A stretch of DNA of 64,000 nt, from assembly GCF_001038485.1 (NCBI RefSeq), contig NZ_LDUE01000063.1, forward strand, positions 1-64,000. Direction: 5' to 3'. Position numbers and translations under genes: made by a program. The notes below the pieces were generated by a model. It saw only the letters and a list, made by a program, of their open reading frames with translations, was not told the DNA's origin and did no database searches. Source of the DNA: Ornithinibacillus californiensis (GTDB taxonomy: Bacteria; Bacillota; Bacilli; Bacillales; Amphibacillaceae). Shown here piece after piece: positions 43,162 through 51,967 of the stretch (position 1 is the first letter of the stretch; every line of letters starts with the position of its first letter).

Positions 43162-44881
43162 TTGGATACTCCTTTCCAAATTGAGATTCGACAATCTTTT
43201 GATATAGCTCAGAATGCACAAGTAACTCTTCATGTGTGCCTATATGAAGCATTTTTCCTTCATCTAATAGTAAGATACGATCAGCGTTCATCGCTGTAGA
43301 GATTTTTTGCGTAATAATGAGTAGCGTATTTAAGTCATCTTGAATAGCGTTTAATAATTTTGACTCTGTAGCTAAATCAAGTGCACTCGTACTGTCATCC
43401 AACATTAGAATTCTAGGCTTGCGAATTAGCGCTCTTGCGATGGAAATACGCTGTTTTTGCCCTCCAGATAGGTTCACGCCTTTTTGCCCGATTTGGGTTT
43501 GGTACTGATTCGGTAAATCCATAATCGTATCATGGATTTGGGCGTCTTTAGCTGCTTTTAATATTTCTTCCTGTGTGGCATCATCTTTACCCCAAGATAT
43601 ATTTTCTATAATAGGACCACTGAATAATAGCGGACTTTGGGGCACATATCCAATTGCTTTACGTAGTGTTTCTAATTTATAGGAATAGATAGGTTTATCA
43701 TCGATATAGATTTCTCCTCCAGTTACATCGTATAACCTAGGAATAAGTTGGAATAAGGATGATTTCCCAGCCCCAGTAGCTCCAATAATGGCAAGCTTCT
43801 CTCCCGGATGTACGGTGAAGGACAGATTACTTAATACTAGGTCGTTAGAAGTAGCGTATTGGAAGGAAACATCTTGGAATTCAACTTTTCCATTCCTTAC
43901 TTTTTGATTTCCATTGGCGTCCTGCTTATCAAGTAAATCAACCTTTTCCACAAGAACTTCACTAATTCTTTCTGCGGAAGCTTTTGTCCGTGATACAGCC
44001 ATTATAATGAAAGAAAACATGGATATTGCCATCGCAACACGCATAGCATAGTTAACAATTGCTACAACATCCCCGACTTCTGCCGTCCCAGAGAGGGATT
44101 GCACGTTTCCAAACCAAATAATAGCTATAATACTTAAGTTCATGACAAACAAGAGTATTGGCATGGATGCTTCTATAAAACGAAATGTTTTTCTAGTAGT
44201 ATCTCGTAAGTTTGTATTTGAATCAGTAAAACGATCTTCCTCAAAATCTCGTCTGAAGAAAGCTTTTATTAATCGCATCCCTGCAAGGTTTTCCTGCATG
44301 ACACGGTTCACATTATCAATAGACGTTTGTACACGGTTAAACATTTTAGATGCTATCTTTAAAACCCAAAGAAGGAAGCCTATAAGAAGAGGAACCGTAA
44401 TGAGAAATACGATAGCTAATTTAGGATTTACAATAAACGCCATAATAACTCCACCGAAAGCAATAAGTGGCGCTTTCACCATAATTCGTAATCCCATAAA
44501 TATAGTGTTTTGAATTTGACGAACATCATTTGTGAATAGGGTCATAAGATGTGAGGTTGGATAGCGATTTAAATTTGCAAAGGAAAATTCCTGTATCTTA
44601 CGAAAGAGTTTCTCGCGAAGATCATGTGCAAACCCCCAGCTGACATGCGATGCATAAAAGGAATTGGTTATACCTGATATGAAGGAGAGTAATGCTAGAC
44701 CAATCATGATGCTACCCCACATTACAATATTGTTTAAGTCCTCAGTTAGAACCCCGTCATCGATCATTTTACCAAGGAAAAATGGTAATAGTAGTTCGAC
44801 GGCGAGTTCAACAAGCATCAGAAGGAACGCAACAATAGCGGGTAATTTGTAAGGTTTTATAAAGGAAAAGACTGTTTTCAC
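43151..44881 (-). CDS. ABC exporter half-transporter with degenerate catalytic site (YfiB-like)
   Basis: 576 residues from a GTG at 44881 (GGGGG about 10 bases ahead); a longer frame to 44968 lacks a ribosome site. MKTVFSFIKPYKLPAIVAF opens the membrane domain. ATPase: Walker A GATGAGKSS, canonical signature LSGGQKQ, but Walker B ends LMLDDST with Asp in place of the catalytic Glu, and the switch His is Gln (IITQKIST). Such a degenerate site paired with the neighbour's complete one is characteristic of heterodimeric exporters. First gene of the two-gene operon. Confidence 0.92.
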   Translation of the reverse strand: MKTVFSFIKPYKLPAIVAFLLMLVELAVELLLPFFLGKMIDDGVLTEDLNNIVMWGSIMIGLALLSFISGITNSFYASHVSWGFAHDLREKLFRKIQEFSFANLNRYPTSHLMTLFTNDVRQIQNTIFMGLRIMVKAPLIAFGGVIMAFIVNPKLAIVFLITVPLLIGFLLWVLKIASKMFNRVQTSIDNVNRVMQENLAGMRLIKAFFRRDFEEDRFTDSNTNLRDTTRKTFRFIEASMPILLFVMNLSIIAIIWFGNVQSLSGTAEVGDVVAIVNYAMRVAMAISMFSFIIMAVSRTKASAERISEVLVEKVDLLDKQDANGNQKVRNGKVEFQDVSFQYATSNDLVLSNLSFTVHPGEKLAIIGATGAGKSSLFQLIPRLYDVTGGEIYIDDKPIYSYKLETLRKAIGYVPQSPLLFSGPIIENISWGKDDATQEEILKAAKDAQIHDTIMDLPNQYQTQIGQKGVNLSGGQKQRISIARALIRKPRILMLDDSTSALDLATESKLLNAIQDDLNTLLIITQKISTAMNADRILLLDEGKMLHIGTHEELLVHSELYQKIVESQFGKEYPNVH

Positions 44882-45044
44882 GTAAATTTTACCCCCGTTG
44901 TCGAAATTGTGTTTAAAATAAAAATATAGTGCTTTCTTATTATAAAGGATAAACAGGTTTTGTTCCAAGAATTTATTTCGTGTTTAGAAATAAATTTGCG
45001 TGTGTTATAGGAAGAGGGAGGGGGTATGGCAGCAAATATAATTA

Positions 45045-45073
45045 TTGACAGGTTGTTATAGAATACATATAAT
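45045..45073 (+). promoter_or_regulatory. Consensus sigma-A promoter of tRNA-Val
   Basis: TTGACA (45045-45050), 17 bases, TATAAT (45068-45073): a perfect match. Start near 45080, 16 bases before the tRNA. Confidence 0.9.
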
Positions 45074-45095
45074 TAATGCTACAATATCCTAATAC

Positions 45096-45168
45096 GATTC
45101 CGTAGCTCAGCTGGGAGAGCGCCACCTTGACAGGGTGGAGGTCGTTGGTTCGAGCCCAATCGGAATCA
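45096..45168 (+). tRNA. tRNA-Val (anticodon GAC)
   Basis: 73 bases. Acceptor GATTCCG/CGGAATC, D arm TAGCTCAGCTGGGAGAGC, anticodon stem CCACC/GGTGG around the loop TTGACAG with anticodon GAC (45129-45131), T loop GGTTCGAGCC. Discriminator A at 45168; CCA is not encoded (CT follows). It is an isolated tRNA with its own promoter and terminator. Confidence 0.95.
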
Positions 45169-45177
45169 CTACTAAAT

Positions 45178-45220
45178 AAAACAACGCCATTCCTCTAATC
45201 AGGAATGAGCGTTGTTTTTA
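45178..45220. terminator. Shared bidirectional terminator (tRNA-Val / membrane protein)
   Basis: AAAACAACGC-CATTCCT (45178-45194) pairs with AGGAATG-A-GCGTTGTTTT (45201-45218), one bulge. Confidence 0.85.
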
Positions 45221-45235
45221 TTATAATTGTAATTA

Positions 45236-45778
45236 TTATCCTGATACTTGTTTTCTAGGGAAAATGAAGTAAGTTAATGAAATAACTAAATCTGCCACTA
45301 GCACGATGCTCCATATTCCTAGTGTTTGAATCATTGCCAGTGTTCGCTCTGAATCGTTAATTAAGAAATAAATCCCCCCTATTAATGAAGCCCCTATTAT
45401 GTAAGACAGTAGATGTCTAAGCCAACCTTTAAAATAGTTCTTTGCATAATCCATACCGAAAAGTTTTATTGGCTTTGGTCCTGACTTGGTCACATAATAT
45501 TTAAACCGTTCATCTGCCCAACGAATCATGCTTTTTCCAAAACCTATAGAAACCCCAATATAGATTGCTGCCAGTGCATGGGCAGTTGTAGCAATTGAAC
45601 CCTGGTACAGGTCGTAGCTTGTTGCCACGAGAAGAATTAAATCAACAATAGGAGTCATTGCTAGGAATAACAACCCTAATGACCTCTTGTTTAACACATA
45701 CCTCATCACTAGACCAAGTAAAATAAATACCCAAAAGCCAATTTCACATGCAATAATTAACCATACGATCCAGTTCAA
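45236..45778 (-). CDS. Integral membrane protein, YmcC-like
   Basis: 180 residues from a TTG at 45778, 5 bases after GAGGTG; the GTG at 45787 lies inside that site. About five membrane segments: WIVWLIIACEIGFWVFILLGL, LGLLFLAMTPIVDLILLVA, a short central one, then two near the C terminus. The central loop FGKSMIRWADERFKYYV and order of segments resemble B. subtilis YmcC as I remember it, with moderate certainty. Function unknown. Confidence 0.7.
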   Translation of the reverse strand: MNWIVWLIIACEIGFWVFILLGLVMRYVLNKRSLGLLFLAMTPIVDLILLVATSYDLYQGSIATTAHALAAIYIGVSIGFGKSMIRWADERFKYYVTKSGPKPIKLFGMDYAKNYFKGWLRHLLSYIIGASLIGGIYFLINDSERTLAMIQTLGIWSIVLVADLVISLTYFIFPRKQVSG

Positions 45779-45915
45779 ATTGTTCACCTCTAACTTGTTA
45801 TAGGATTAAGATAACAGTTCTATGAATCTTTGACTATAGTTTTTTTGAGTTTGCAAGAATTTCTTCATTATACTAAACTATAACTTTATGACACCATTAG
45901 AGAGGACTTTTTTTG

Positions 45916-46707
45916 ATGCGAAAAATAGGGTTTATAGGTAGTGGGAATATGGCAGAAGCGATCATTGGGGGAATAGTAAATTCTGAATATGTGCGACCGG
46001 AAAACATATATGCTTCGAATCGAACGATGCCAAAGCTACTCGATTTAAAAGTAACTTATGGAATTAATATTGCAGAGGATAACCAGGACGTGGTTAGAAA
46101 TTGTAATGTAGTATTTCTGTCTGTTACTCCCGACCAATATCCAACTGTAATTAATGAAATAAAAGATATAGTATCAGAAGATAACATTATTGTTTTAATT
46201 GCTGCTGGTCAAACCATTGCTCAAAATGAAAAACAGTTTAATAGAAGTGTAAAAATCGTTAAGGCAATGCCCAACACACCTGTTCTCGTTGGAGAAGGAT
46301 TAACGACTATTAGTTTTAATGAACTAGTGACTATTGAAGAGCAAGCTTTAATAAAAAACTTATTCGAGAGTTTTGGTAGAGCGGAAGTTATCGATGAGAG
46401 CTTAATGGACACGGCGAGTGCTGTAGGCGGTTCTTCACCAGCCTTTGGCTATATGTTCATCGAAGCTTTAGCAGATGCAGCAGTTCGAAATGGTATGCCA
46501 CGAGAAAAGGCATATCGAATTGCTGCGCAAGCTCTTTTGGGCTCAGCGAAGATGGTACTGGAAACCGGTGAACATCCGGCTAAACTAAAGGATGATGTTT
46601 GTTCACCAGGTGGTACAACAATTGAATCTGTAGCAAGCTTAGAAGATAGTGGATTTAGAGCAGCGGTGATTAATGCTGTTCAAGAAAATATAAACAAAAT
46701 GAAATAA
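45916..46707 (+). CDS. proC: Pyrroline-5-carboxylate reductase
   Basis: 263 residues from the ATG at 45916 (AGAGGA 9 bases ahead). Rossmann motif IGFIGSGNMAEAIIGG, then VKAMPNTPVLVGEGLTTI, and the signature ALADAAVRNGMPREKAYRIAAQ ending in DDVCSPGGTTIE. Catalyses the last step of proline synthesis with NAD(P)H. Monocistronic; no other proline genes are near, so it may be the ProI/ComER-related copy rather than the main enzyme. Confidence 0.92.
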   Translation: MRKIGFIGSGNMAEAIIGGIVNSEYVRPENIYASNRTMPKLLDLKVTYGINIAEDNQDVVRNCNVVFLSVTPDQYPTVINEIKDIVSEDNIIVLIAAGQTIAQNEKQFNRSVKIVKAMPNTPVLVGEGLTTISFNELVTIEEQALIKNLFESFGRAEVIDESLMDTASAVGGSSPAFGYMFIEALADAAVRNGMPREKAYRIAAQALLGSAKMVLETGEHPAKLKDDVCSPGGTTIESVASLEDSGFRAAVINAVQENINKMK

Positions 46708-46786
46708 TGAAGTATTAAGGAGAATCCATCTATTAGGGGTTCTTCTTTTTTGTCTATTGGCTATCCACGTGTAGATGAAGAATTGA

Positions 46787-46866
46787 GGACTTTTCTTTCA
46801 TACTGGTGCAGTAGAAAAGTCCGTTATAAGCACTTAATTTGTAGGTGCTCTATTCATGAACCTACA
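46787..46866 (+). promoter_or_regulatory. Leader region with stacked hairpins ahead of the CocE-type hydrolase gene
   Basis: GGACTTTTCT (46787-46796) and AGAAAAGTCC (46813-46822) pair perfectly. Downstream AGCAC (46829-46833)/GTGCT (46845-46849) and TGTAGGT (46840-46846)/ACCTACA (46860-46866) overlap, so the last two hairpins exclude each other. No known riboswitch class is recognised. Confidence 0.4.
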
Positions 46867-46930
46867 TTTATAGGAATTGTTTAGCTATCCCCTTTACTAG
46901 AAAATGTAAGATAAGGAGGAGGATGGCTTT

Positions 46931-48721
46931 ATGAATAGGTTAATAAAAATTGGTCTTGTATCTATACTTATGATAGGCTCTATCTTTTTGAGTGCAATTA
47001 CAATTGAAGCAAATGATGACACTCGTGTACAAGATGACGTATATTTTACGATGGATGATGGAACTGAGATTGTTGGGAGTGTTTATCTACCGCCCGAATC
47101 TATGAAAGTGCCAAAACAAGGGTACCCTCTCATTGTTATGGTACATGGATGGGGAGGAGATCGTACACAGATGAGATTTCCTGAATTTGCTAGGAAACTA
47201 GCGAATGACGGTTATGCCGTATTGACGTATGATACACGTGGGTTTGGTCAGTCTGGAGATCCGGCTAAGATTGCAAGTAAGAGAGAACTGAAGGATTTGC
47301 ATAGTTTATTATATTTTGTTCTAGATAATAGGAATTCCTATGAGGACAATGCAACTTCTATTTATTCCAATGAAATAAAAATTAATCCACAAGAGATTGG
47401 TATGACAGGAGTGTCATATGGTGGAGGACACGCTTATTTAGCTGCTGCATCGAATTATGATCCATATACATATGTACTTCCCGATGGTTTAGTTATTACT
47501 GATCCTAGAAATCAATTAAGTGACCCTATAAGATATCCAAAAGTGAAGACAATTGCACCAATCGTTGGCTGGACAGACCTTTACCAAGCACTTTATCCCA
47601 ATGGTGTAATGAAGATGTCGTATGATACCGGTTTAGCTCTACTTGCCTTGGGAAATGCAGACCCACTTATCTATGAGCTTCTAACATACGCAGCTACCGG
47701 GGTAAATGATGAGGCCATACGAGAAATGGCTGAAGAACGCTCTATATTACTTGATGGTGAATTTGTAAACCAAAATATGGAAGAGAATTCTATTTATGAA
47801 GTTCCGATATATATGTTACAGGCATGGGAAGACTATCTTTTCCCGGCAGAACAAGCAATAGATTTATATAAAAAGTTGGACGGTGAAAATTCAAACGTAA
47901 AACTCTATTTAGGAAATACAGGCCATCCCCCAGCGAGCCTCAATATGGAAACGGGGGAAGTTAACTATATGTTCCAGAGTATTCATGAATGGTTTAACTA
48001 TTGGTTAAAAGGTGAAAAACAGTTAAAAGTACTAGAAAATCGAGTAGAAATTGCACCTGAGCCTGGAACTTATGAGGAAAGTGTTACGGTTGGAGAATGG
48101 ATAGATTTATTGAGAACTTATCATGAACTACCAACTGTAAACAACCTATCATTCTACCTACAAAGAAACCAAAAGCTCGCGCTTAGAATACCGCTATTTC
48201 CACAAGCGACGGATCTCATGATAACGAATCCATTCAATGGAATTGAGGATGATCCTATACTAGGTGAAGCCGATCCAAACGATTTTCTGGGAACATTATC
48301 GGGTGTTACGGATGTAAATCTTCAATTATTTAACCTAAAGGTTGGAAATGTTTATTATTATTCGGAGCCATTAGATGAAGATTTGATTGTATTTGGCCAA
48401 CCTGAGCTAACTATTTTTGGGGCTACAAACGGCGATAGCATACAGTTATCTGCTAAGTTTTACGATGTTGACCATCAAGGAAACGCAACATTAATGACTA
48501 GAGGGGTTAATAAGTTTAGCTCTACTTTCCCGTTTGTTCCAGCCAAGAGTGAGTTCCAAACTTTTGCAGACTATCATGTTTATAAGCAAGGACATCGTAT
48601 TATGGTGGAGTTAGGAGCGGTAGACTTTCCGGCTTATCGTTCAAATCTCACCCAAATTACTACAAGCATCTTTCATGACAATAGCTTACCTTCGAAAATT
48701 GAGATACCCGTCTTAGAATAA
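46931..48721 (+). CDS. Secreted CocE/NonD-type (X-Pro peptidase-like) serine hydrolase
   Basis: 596 residues with a signal peptide (MNRLIKIGLVSILMIGSIFL, cleavage near ATIEA). The alpha/beta hydrolase domain has IVMVHGWGGDRTQMRF (oxyanion region), GMTGVSYGGGHAYLA with the nucleophile Ser, an Asp in MLQAWEDYLFPAEQ and His in GNTGHPPAS. A C-terminal jelly-roll domain (about 440-596) as in PepX_C follows. Would cleave esters, amides or peptides outside the cell. AAGGAGGAGG before ATG. Confidence 0.88.
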   Translation: MNRLIKIGLVSILMIGSIFLSAITIEANDDTRVQDDVYFTMDDGTEIVGSVYLPPESMKVPKQGYPLIVMVHGWGGDRTQMRFPEFARKLANDGYAVLTYDTRGFGQSGDPAKIASKRELKDLHSLLYFVLDNRNSYEDNATSIYSNEIKINPQEIGMTGVSYGGGHAYLAAASNYDPYTYVLPDGLVITDPRNQLSDPIRYPKVKTIAPIVGWTDLYQALYPNGVMKMSYDTGLALLALGNADPLIYELLTYAATGVNDEAIREMAEERSILLDGEFVNQNMEENSIYEVPIYMLQAWEDYLFPAEQAIDLYKKLDGENSNVKLYLGNTGHPPASLNMETGEVNYMFQSIHEWFNYWLKGEKQLKVLENRVEIAPEPGTYEESVTVGEWIDLLRTYHELPTVNNLSFYLQRNQKLALRIPLFPQATDLMITNPFNGIEDDPILGEADPNDFLGTLSGVTDVNLQLFNLKVGNVYYYSEPLDEDLIVFGQPELTIFGATNGDSIQLSAKFYDVDHQGNATLMTRGVNKFSSTFPFVPAKSEFQTFADYHVYKQGHRIMVELGAVDFPAYRSNLTQITTSIFHDNSLPSKIEIPVLE

Positions 48722-48727
48722 AAGTAA

Positions 48728-48764
48728 CGCTAATCCCATTAGATATACGGGATTAGCGCTTTTT
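48728..48764 (+). terminator. Terminator of the CocE-type hydrolase gene
   Basis: CGCTAATCCC (48728-48737) and GGGATTAGCG (48749-48758), perfect, followed by CTTTTT. Confidence 0.88.
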
Positions 48765-48948
48765 ACTGGAAAAAGAGATAAAAAGTTGGAAAAATTATGT
48801 TATTATTACATTAATAGCCTTACACCCAAAAAAGGTATTGACAATAAGCAATGTTAGTCAGCGCATCCGTTAGTTTTTGTTCTGCGATTATAATAAATTT
48901 AAATAACATTAAAATATCATAGATATATTCAAGTGAAGGAGAATTAAG

Positions 48949-49641
48949 TTGCAAATACCATACGTGGAGAAACTATTGGTAGGGAAAGTGAAACAAGTTG
49001 GTGATCCCGATGCTTCAAATCCATTGGATAAACAATGGGAAAGTGGCATGTTTAAAACAGATACTACAAATAATATTTGGCTAAGTGAAATTGGTCTAAA
49101 AGGTGATGAGGTTGCAGATAAGAAAAATCACGGCGGACCAGAGAAAGCAGTCTTTGCTTATTCGGTTAGTCATTACGACTATTGGCAAAATGAACAAGGA
49201 ATTGAAAGTATTGGAATAGGTGGTATGGGCGAAAACTTAGCCGTTGAGTTTATGGACGAGAATTCGGTGTGCATCGGTGATACCTACCAATTTGGTGAGT
49301 CGATTATACAAGTTTCTCAGCCAAGACGGCCTTGTTGGAAACCAGCCCGTCGTCATCGTACATTGGACTTAGCAGTTCAAATTCAAGAAACAGGAAGAAC
49401 TGGTTGGTATTTTCGTGTCTTGAAGGAGGGAGTAGTTCATGGAGGGGAAAAGCTAACTCTTCTAGAACGACCATATCCCGAATGGACTATTGCCAGCTGT
49501 AATGAAGTCATGTATGAGAAAAAAGGTGACTTAAAGCTTGCGGAAGAGCTAGCATCCTGTGAGTTTCTAGCTGAAAGTTGGAAAGAAACATTAAGGAAGC
49601 GCTTGGCAGGCAAGCGTGTGTTTGGTCCAAATAAAGATTAA
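48949..49641 (+). CDS. MOSC-domain protein (YiiM/YflK-like)
   Basis: 230 residues. MOSC fold: GLKGDEVADKKNHGGPEKAVFAYS (conserved Lys/His/Gly region), GGMGENLAVEF, GDTYQFGESIIQVSQPRRPCWKPARRH with the conserved molybdenum-associated Cys (PRRPCW), then TGRTGWYFRVLKEG. YiiM-like members reduce N-hydroxylated compounds with molybdenum cofactor. TTG start after AAGGAG. Alone between terminators. Confidence 0.9.
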   Translation: MQIPYVEKLLVGKVKQVGDPDASNPLDKQWESGMFKTDTTNNIWLSEIGLKGDEVADKKNHGGPEKAVFAYSVSHYDYWQNEQGIESIGIGGMGENLAVEFMDENSVCIGDTYQFGESIIQVSQPRRPCWKPARRHRTLDLAVQIQETGRTGWYFRVLKEGVVHGGEKLTLLERPYPEWTIASCNEVMYEKKGDLKLAEELASCEFLAESWKETLRKRLAGKRVFGPNKD

Positions 49642-49645
49642 TCAG

Positions 49646-49676
49646 AAGAGTTTTCTACTGTGTAGGAAACTCTTAC
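49646..49676. terminator. Probable bidirectional terminator (MOSC / alpha-beta hydrolase)
   Basis: AAGAGTTTTCTAC and GTAGGAAACTCTT pair over 13 bases with one wobble between convergent genes; the T-run is weak. Confidence 0.55.
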
Positions 49677-49685
49677 TAGATATCC

Positions 49686-50516
49686 TTAGTTATTAAAAAA
49701 GTCTTGTGCAAGGGTGTTTATTTCACTTGCCTTTTCTATAACAGTCCAGTGCCCGCAGTTTTCAATCTCATGTAATCTTGCATGTGGTATATAATCGATT
49801 AATAGTTTTTTGATTAATGAAGGCGAGAGTATATCATGACTACCTTGGGCAACAAGAATTGGGATATCAGTTAATCTATCTACCTTATCCGTAATATCAT
49901 ATTTATCCTCAATGTCTTCAACAACCACATGATTTACAGTATGATTCATAGTACAATTATTTTTTAGTAATAAGTTTTTTGGTGAGTACACATAGTAGGG
50001 ATCGATGATATCTAGCAGATCTTCAACAGAAGCGGTCTTTTTATTTAAGTTTCTTTCCGTTCTAATAAGTTTTATCTTGTCTTTAAGCGATATTTTCTTT
50101 AGTAATTCTTTTTCAAATGTCTTAAAACCTCTCTGATTAATCCCAATGGCTGCTGTTAAAAATAGTTTATTTACCTTCTCAGGATAGGTTGTTGCATAGC
50201 AAAGCGCTAGCATACTACCCCAGGATTCTCCAAACAAATTCAACTTATCAAGCTTTAACTGCATGCGCAATAACTCCAAAGTTCTAACTTCATCATCGAT
50301 GGAATACTCGTTATTTGACGTGGGATCAGATTTACCGCAGCCTCTTTGGTCATACAAAACTAATTTATACTTTTTAGATAAGGGTAGAACATGAGGAAGA
50401 AAAAAACGATGCTCACCACCAGGGCCACCATGTAAAAAAATGATAGGCTCTCCTTCTCCTATTATATTTATATGGACATTGAGACCATCTATATTAACAT
50501 ACTGTGCTAGTGCCAA
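49686..50516 (-). CDS. Alpha/beta hydrolase, proline iminopeptidase-like
   Basis: 276 residues from a TTG at 50516, 6 bases after GGAGGGG; the ATG at 50531 precedes that site. IIFLHGGPGGEHRFF (oxyanion HGGPG), VLYDQRGCGKSDPT, FGESWGSMLALCYATTYPEKV with nucleophile Ser in GESWGS, and a His in ENCGHWTVIEKA. HGGPGG and GCGKSDP are characteristic of the prolyl iminopeptidase family. The substrate is unproven. Confidence 0.88.
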   Translation of the reverse strand: MALAQYVNIDGLNVHINIIGEGEPIIFLHGGPGGEHRFFLPHVLPLSKKYKLVLYDQRGCGKSDPTSNNEYSIDDEVRTLELLRMQLKLDKLNLFGESWGSMLALCYATTYPEKVNKLFLTAAIGINQRGFKTFEKELLKKISLKDKIKLIRTERNLNKKTASVEDLLDIIDPYYVYSPKNLLLKNNCTMNHTVNHVVVEDIEDKYDITDKVDRLTDIPILVAQGSHDILSPSLIKKLLIDYIPHARLHEIENCGHWTVIEKASEINTLAQDFFNN

Positions 50517-50611
50517 CGTAATCCCCTCCATTAATAAGCAAATTTAAATGTTACTTTGGTTATTCCTATACTTATATATATGAAAAGAAAATAGAAAATA
50601 TGGGAGATATC

Positions 50612-51076
50612 ATGGAAATAAGAAACTCAGCAAAAGCTATTATTATACAAAACAACAAATTATTAACTATAAAAAAGAAAGATAAAGACGGCTATTATTA
50701 TCTTTTACCAGGCGGTGGCCAAGAACATGGTGAAAACCTACATGAAACTCTAAAGCGAGAGTGTATAGAAGAAATTAATGCAGATGTATATATTGGTGAC
50801 CTCTTATTCATTCGTGAATATATAGGGAAAAATCATGAACACGCTGAATTTGATGCAAATGTACATCAAACAGAATATATGTTTTTATGTAGCCTTATTG
50901 AGAATGGTAAACAAATTCGTAATGGAATTGTTCCTGATGAGGGTCAACTTGGAATAGAGTGGTTGCCACTGTCTAATATACTAAGCTATAGGCTTTATCC
51001 ACAAACAATGCGAGAATATCTAATACAATACGTAAAAGGTAAACAACTACCGGTTTATTTAGGGGATATTAATTAA
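50612..51076 (+). CDS. Nudix hydrolase
   Basis: 154 residues from the ATG at 50612 (GGGAG 5 bases ahead; the ATG at 50600 overlaps that site). Nudix box PGGGQEHGENLHETLKRECIEEINA (GX5EX7REUXEEXGU pattern, the last Gly replaced by Asn). Hydrolyses nucleoside diphosphate-linked compounds. It is 24 bases ahead of the methyltransferase gene and likely co-transcribed. Confidence 0.88.
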   Translation: MEIRNSAKAIIIQNNKLLTIKKKDKDGYYYLLPGGGQEHGENLHETLKRECIEEINADVYIGDLLFIREYIGKNHEHAEFDANVHQTEYMFLCSLIENGKQIRNGIVPDEGQLGIEWLPLSNILSYRLYPQTMREYLIQYVKGKQLPVYLGDIN

Positions 51077-51100
51077 ATCCATAACAAGTAGGTGAGGTTA

Positions 51101-51880
51101 ATGAAAAACTTTTCAAATCCTTCCACACATCCTGATTGGTTACAACCACACTCGAAGGAATGGTATCAACAGCTTGGAAAGTTCGTTGGTAAATATCAAT
51201 ATCCCTGGCATTCAATAGTAGATGAACCAAATGGTGAATCCATATTCGATGCAGAAGTTATGCAAAGAGTTGAAAGCAAAGCTGTATTAGATATAGGTTG
51301 TGGCCATGGGGATTTTACGATCCAGTGTGGCAAAATTGCTGAAAAAGTTATCGGTTTTGATAATACTGATTCTTTCATTAAAAATGGCAACAAAAACAAA
51401 AAGCAGAACGTTTCATTTGTTATTGGTGATATAAAGGATGGTTTGCCATTCCAGGCTGATGAGTTTGACTTTGCATATATTCGTAAAGGACCAACTTCTG
51501 CCTATCCATTACTAGGGGAAGTAGTAAAAAGTGGTGGCGAGGTATTAGGCCTTCATCCCGGTGATAAAAATGGGTGTGAGTTAGTTTATCTTTTTCCAGA
51601 TTTATTTCAACCAAATTCGCAAAAAATTAAAGCTAGAGTTGAAGAAAGATTAAGAAATAGTAGGTACCATGAAGTTAGTATAGAAGAAATAAATAGTCTA
51701 GAATATTTCCAATCACCAGATGATATTTTAAGGCTTTGCTGTTTTGGGCAAAAGGAAACCGTATATCGTGATTTGGAAGAAGAATACTCTACAGATGTGC
51801 GTAGGATTTTTGTACAATATGCAACTTGTAAAGGATTACCTGTTACTTTTTCACGGTATCTTGTTCGAGCGATCGTCTAA
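51101..51880 (+). CDS. Class I SAM-dependent methyltransferase
   Basis: 259 residues from the ATG at 51101, 6 bases behind AGGTG. SAM motif I VLDIGCGHGDFTIQC, followed by VIGFDNTDSF (acidic residue of motif II), FVIGDIKDGLPFQADEFDFAYIRKG (motif III). The C-terminal half is not assigned. Often found next to a Nudix gene in Bacillus; the substrate is unknown. Confidence 0.85.
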   Translation: MKNFSNPSTHPDWLQPHSKEWYQQLGKFVGKYQYPWHSIVDEPNGESIFDAEVMQRVESKAVLDIGCGHGDFTIQCGKIAEKVIGFDNTDSFIKNGNKNKKQNVSFVIGDIKDGLPFQADEFDFAYIRKGPTSAYPLLGEVVKSGGEVLGLHPGDKNGCELVYLFPDLFQPNSQKIKARVEERLRNSRYHEVSIEEINSLEYFQSPDDILRLCCFGQKETVYRDLEEEYSTDVRRIFVQYATCKGLPVTFSRYLVRAIV

Positions 51881-51967
51881 TTAACTTATATATAGATAGG
51901 TAGAGTACATGTGAAGATTGATAGACATATTATGAGATATTAGAAAACTTACATAAGAGGGATTACG

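Noticed and set aside
45096-45168. tRNA gene as integration site of a genomic island
   Set aside because: No integrase, direct repeat of the tRNA 3' end or foreign-looking genes flank it.
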